Origin: Myxococcales bacterium
GTDB lineage: Bacteria; Myxococcota_A; Polyangia; Polyangiales; Polyangiaceae
Direction: 5' to 3'
Assembly (NCBI GenBank): GCA_025354825.1
Contig: JANXMC010000844.1
Location: 1 to 43,868, forward strand
DNA length: 43,868 nucleotides
The notes below the pieces were generated by a model. The model saw nothing but the letters and a program-made list of their open reading frames with translations. It did no database searches and had not been told where the DNA came from. A program made the translations under genes and the position numbers. Shown one piece after another: positions 41,807 through 43,868 of this stretch (positions are counted from its first letter, which is position 1; every line of letters starts with the position of its first letter).

Positions 41807-42649
41807 TTACCCCGGGATGCCGTAGGGCCTTTGAGGCGCGCCTTCGCGAACTTCGTCCGTCCAGACTTTGAAGCTCTTCAAAATGTTCGGGCCGAAGGTC
41901 GTGCTGATCGCGACGTCGCTCGCGTCGCGCCCGCGCGCGATGAGAACGCGGCCAATGCGCGGGATATTGTTGCGCGCATCGAAGGTGTACCAAGCGCCGC
42001 CGATGAACGCCTCGAACCAACCGGAGAAGTCCATCGGCGAGGCGCTCGGTGGCACGCCGATGTCTCCCAAGTAACCCGTGCAATACCGGGCTGGGATGTT
42101 CATGCAGCGGCAAAGCGTAATCGCGAGATGGGCGAAGTCGCGGCACACGCCCTGCCGCTCGTTGTACGCCTCGAAGGCCGTTTTCGTCGCCCGCGCGTGT
42201 TGGTAGCCGAAGGTGATGTGGTTGTGAACGAAGTCGCAAATGGCCTGAACCCGCCCCCAACCCATGGGGCCGTTGCCGAAGAGGGACCAAGCGATCTCCG
42301 AGAGCTTGTCGGTCTCGCAGTACCGGCTGCCGAGCAGGTAGACGAGAGTGTCCTCCGGGAGATCTTGCACCGCGGCCTGGGTCGCCGTTGGGATGATGAG
42401 ATCCGTGTCGCCGGTATCGTTCACGAGCGCATCGGCGAAGAAGCGCGACTCGCCGCGGGGGGCGACAACCCGCATGCACCAGTTGCCGAAGCCGTCGCGG
42501 TAGTGCGTCACCGGCACGCGCGGGCGCGTGACCAGGTAGTCGGGAATAACGATGTCCGAGACGCGCGTGTGATGGATGCTGAGCACCAGCAGCATTGGCG
42601 TGGGCTGCTCACATTCGTAGACGAGATCGAAACCGACGCGAATTTGCAT
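41807..42649 (-). CDS. Transglutaminase-like protein (catalytic His uncertain)
   Basis: 280 residues from ATG at 42649 (MQIRVGFDLVYEC is the normal start of this family). An N-terminal beta domain precedes the transglutaminase core: RQGVCRDFAHLAITLC gives the Cys nucleophile, and FSGWFEAFIGGAWYTFDARNN follows with RIGRVLIARGRDASDVA. Many members read FHAWFEA, with the catalytic His where this protein has Ser; other subfamilies read FSAW and carry ARHN further on, but here that His is Asn. The Asp of FDAR is kept. It may be a non-catalytic member or use another His. No signal peptide; cytoplasmic. Confidence 0.85.
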   Translation of the reverse strand: MQIRVGFDLVYECEQPTPMLLVLSIHHTRVSDIVIPDYLVTRPRVPVTHYRDGFGNWCMRVVAPRGESRFFADALVNDTGDTDLIIPTATQAAVQDLPEDTLVYLLGSRYCETDKLSEIAWSLFGNGPMGWGRVQAICDFVHNHITFGYQHARATKTAFEAYNERQGVCRDFAHLAITLCRCMNIPARYCTGYLGDIGVPPSASPMDFSGWFEAFIGGAWYTFDARNNIPRIGRVLIARGRDASDVAISTTFGPNILKSFKVWTDEVREGAPQRPYGIPG

Positions 42650-42746
42650 GGAGCCCTCCCGCGCGACCGTACACGCCGGATGTTTCACCCGCGAGTCGGC
42701 CGCACGCGAAGTTTCGAATTCGTAGCGCTCGAGGTTGGCGAGCGCG

Positions 42747-43868
42747 TCAGTTGTTCTGCGCGCCCTGGGTGATCCACTCGAAGAGAATCGCTTTCTCGTC
42801 CGTGAGAAGCGTCGGCATCGCCGAGCCGCACGGGGGCGGGCTTCCAGAAATCTTCTCGTAGAGAAGGCTCGAGTTGGGCTGGCCCGGGTCGGCGAAGACG
42901 CCGGCCGAGCTTTGGTACACGTAGTACAGCGATTTTCCCGCGGCGGCCGTGCACGACAGGGTCGCGCCGCCAGGCACCGCCGTCCCCGACTTCGGATGGG
43001 AGAGGAAAAACGAGCGCGTGAGAGGCCCCGGGGCGTAACCCCCATCGTGGCACCCTCCGCATTTCGTCTGAACGAGGGGCGCGACGTCCGTCCCATACGA
43101 CGTGGCCGTGTTCTCGGGAGCGCCATCCGTGACGGGCGAGCTACGATTGCCCGCTTCGTCGACGGAACGGACGTAGACATAGTATTTCGTGCGCGTGCTA
43201 AGCCCGCTCGGAGACGACCCACCCGAGGTCGTCGTCGAGGTGCTCATCACAGCGAACGAGCTAAAGCACGACGTGGTCGTCGACCAGCAAAGCTCATAGG
43301 TGGGGCTCGGCGTGACGGCGTCCGAGCTCGCTCCCCACGAGACAGTGAGCCTGGTCGCCGTCGTCTTGTTGAGGGCGACCTGCACGCCCGTCGGCGCGGT
43401 GGGGCCCGTCGTATCGGCAAGGGTTGCACCGGCGCGCTGCGCCGTGGCCGCGGACACGTTGTTGGCGCCGTCGCGGGCGCGCACACTGAAGTACCGCGTC
43501 TGTACAGACTGGCTCGGCGAGAGGTTCAGCGTAAAGCTGACGACGCCTGCGGCGGTGGTACCTCCGTTTGCTACGAACGCGTTGCAGCCGCCGTTCGTCG
43601 CCGAGTAGCAGACGTCGTAGCGAAGAGCCGGCGTCGCGGTGACGTTGTCCGCCGCCGCAGACCAGGTGAACGTGATGGTGCGGTAGCTGCCCGTTGCGCT
43701 CGTCGTTCCGGGTGTGCTTGGCGGCTGATCCGCGAGCGTCGTTCCGCACGCTTGCGTCGAGTCGAGGCCGTAGTTGAGCGCCGCGTCGCGCGAGCGAACG
43801 GTGTAGCAGTAGAACGTCGACGGCGAGCGCGCGCCGCGGAAGTACGAATTGGTCCCCGACGCGCCCGC
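42747..43868 (-). CDS. Fibronectin-III / mono-haem surface protein, 5' end beyond the window
   Basis: 373 residues in the window; the frame is open to the right edge without a start, so the protein continues upstream. Three fibronectin type III modules are visible or partial: the first ends before about 43740, the second starts at PPSTPGTTSATGSY, the third at TAPTGVQVALNKT; each ends in a YxVRARDxANNxS-type strand. The C-terminal 120 residues form a small c-type haem domain with DVAPLVQTKCGGCH and a distal AMPTLL, then a WITQGA helix. The plan resembles the lipoprotein at 686-1192 with FN3 modules added, suggesting a cell-surface haem protein held at a distance from the membrane. Confidence 0.88.
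   Translation of the reverse strand, partial: AGASGTNSYFRGARSPSTFYCYTVRSRDAALNYGLDSTQACGTTLADQPPSTPGTTSATGSYRTITFTWSAAADNVTATPALRYDVCYSATNGGCNAFVANGGTTAAGVVSFTLNLSPSQSVQTRYFSVRARDGANNVSAATAQRAGATLADTTGPTAPTGVQVALNKTTATRLTVSWGASSDAVTPSPTYELCWSTTTSCFSSFAVMSTSTTTSGGSSPSGLSTRTKYYVYVRSVDEAGNRSSPVTDGAPENTATSYGTDVAPLVQTKCGGCHDGGYAPGPLTRSFFLSHPKSGTAVPGGATLSCTAAAGKSLYYVYQSSAGVFADPGQPNSSLLYEKISGSPPPCGSAMPTLLTDEKAILFEWITQGAQNN

Noticed and set aside
1-43868. CRISPR arrays, tRNA or rRNA genes
   Set aside because: No regularly spaced direct repeats and no convincing tRNA cloverleaf or rRNA segment was seen on reading through the intergenic regions.

Overview
The window is GC-rich DNA with strong G/C third-position codon bias. 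It is densely packed and has features typical of Myxococcota (Deltaproteobacteria sensu lato, most like Polyangiales): many short lipoproteins with Ala/Asp/Gly-rich linkers, a Ser/Thr protein kinase cluster with TPR-type and formylglycine-enzyme-like partners, single-haem 'CxxCH' surface proteins, very long TPR proteins and few Shine-Dalgarno sites. The genus assignment is inference. I saw no rRNA, tRNA, CRISPR array, insertion sequence or prophage. The left end is atypical: about 100-150 bases of low-GC sequence carrying a perfect 21-base inverted repeat, fused to a DUF1993 gene that lacks its usual N-terminus. It looks like a contig end or chimera.

Layout. 0.1-4.8 kb: truncated DUF1993 gene, mono-haem lipoprotein, unknown lipoprotein, XPB/SSL2-type helicase, thiol dioxygenase (cupin), small exported His-rich protein. 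4.8-9.5 kb: small FimV/TPR-like protein, divergent from a protein that fuses an alpha/alpha-toroid (terpene-cyclase-like) region to a GGDEF domain and may have a short leader ORF; then lipoproteins and a beta-barrel-like protein. 9.5-13.3 kb, minus strand: kinase, TPR/PEGA-like exported protein and formylglycine-enzyme-like lipoprotein with overlapping ends. 13.5-16.2 kb, minus strand: membrane-anchored unknown protein and a MutS-type ATPase without mismatch-recognition domains.

16.5-24.0 kb holds the most unusual locus: six plus-strand genes, each junction a 4-base stop/start overlap. They encode a large polytopic membrane protein, a MotA/TolQ/ExbB-like subunit, a MotB-like subunit with an OmpA peptidoglycan-binding domain, a three-helix membrane protein with a Cys-rich outer part, a Cys-rich exported protein, and a 2-amino-3-ketobutyrate-CoA-ligase-like protein in which the PLP-binding lysine is alanine. 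A plausible reading (inference) is an ion-driven, wall-anchored membrane machine with a lysine-less PLP-fold subunit. No flagellar genes and no Zorya effector genes are present.

24.0-32.5 kb: CE2-like esterase lipoprotein; DUF4398 lipoprotein coupled to an OmpA lipoprotein; a 1744-residue TPR protein with an embedded C39-like cysteine peptidase domain, coupled to a small unknown gene. 32.6-43.9 kb: M16 metallopeptidase lipoprotein, a 588-residue lipoprotein, a small unknown protein, a possible TIGR02265-like protein, a SAM methyltransferase, an ABC exporter fused to a cyclic-nucleotide-binding domain, a transglutaminase-like protein, and a fibronectin-III/mono-haem surface protein that runs off the right edge.
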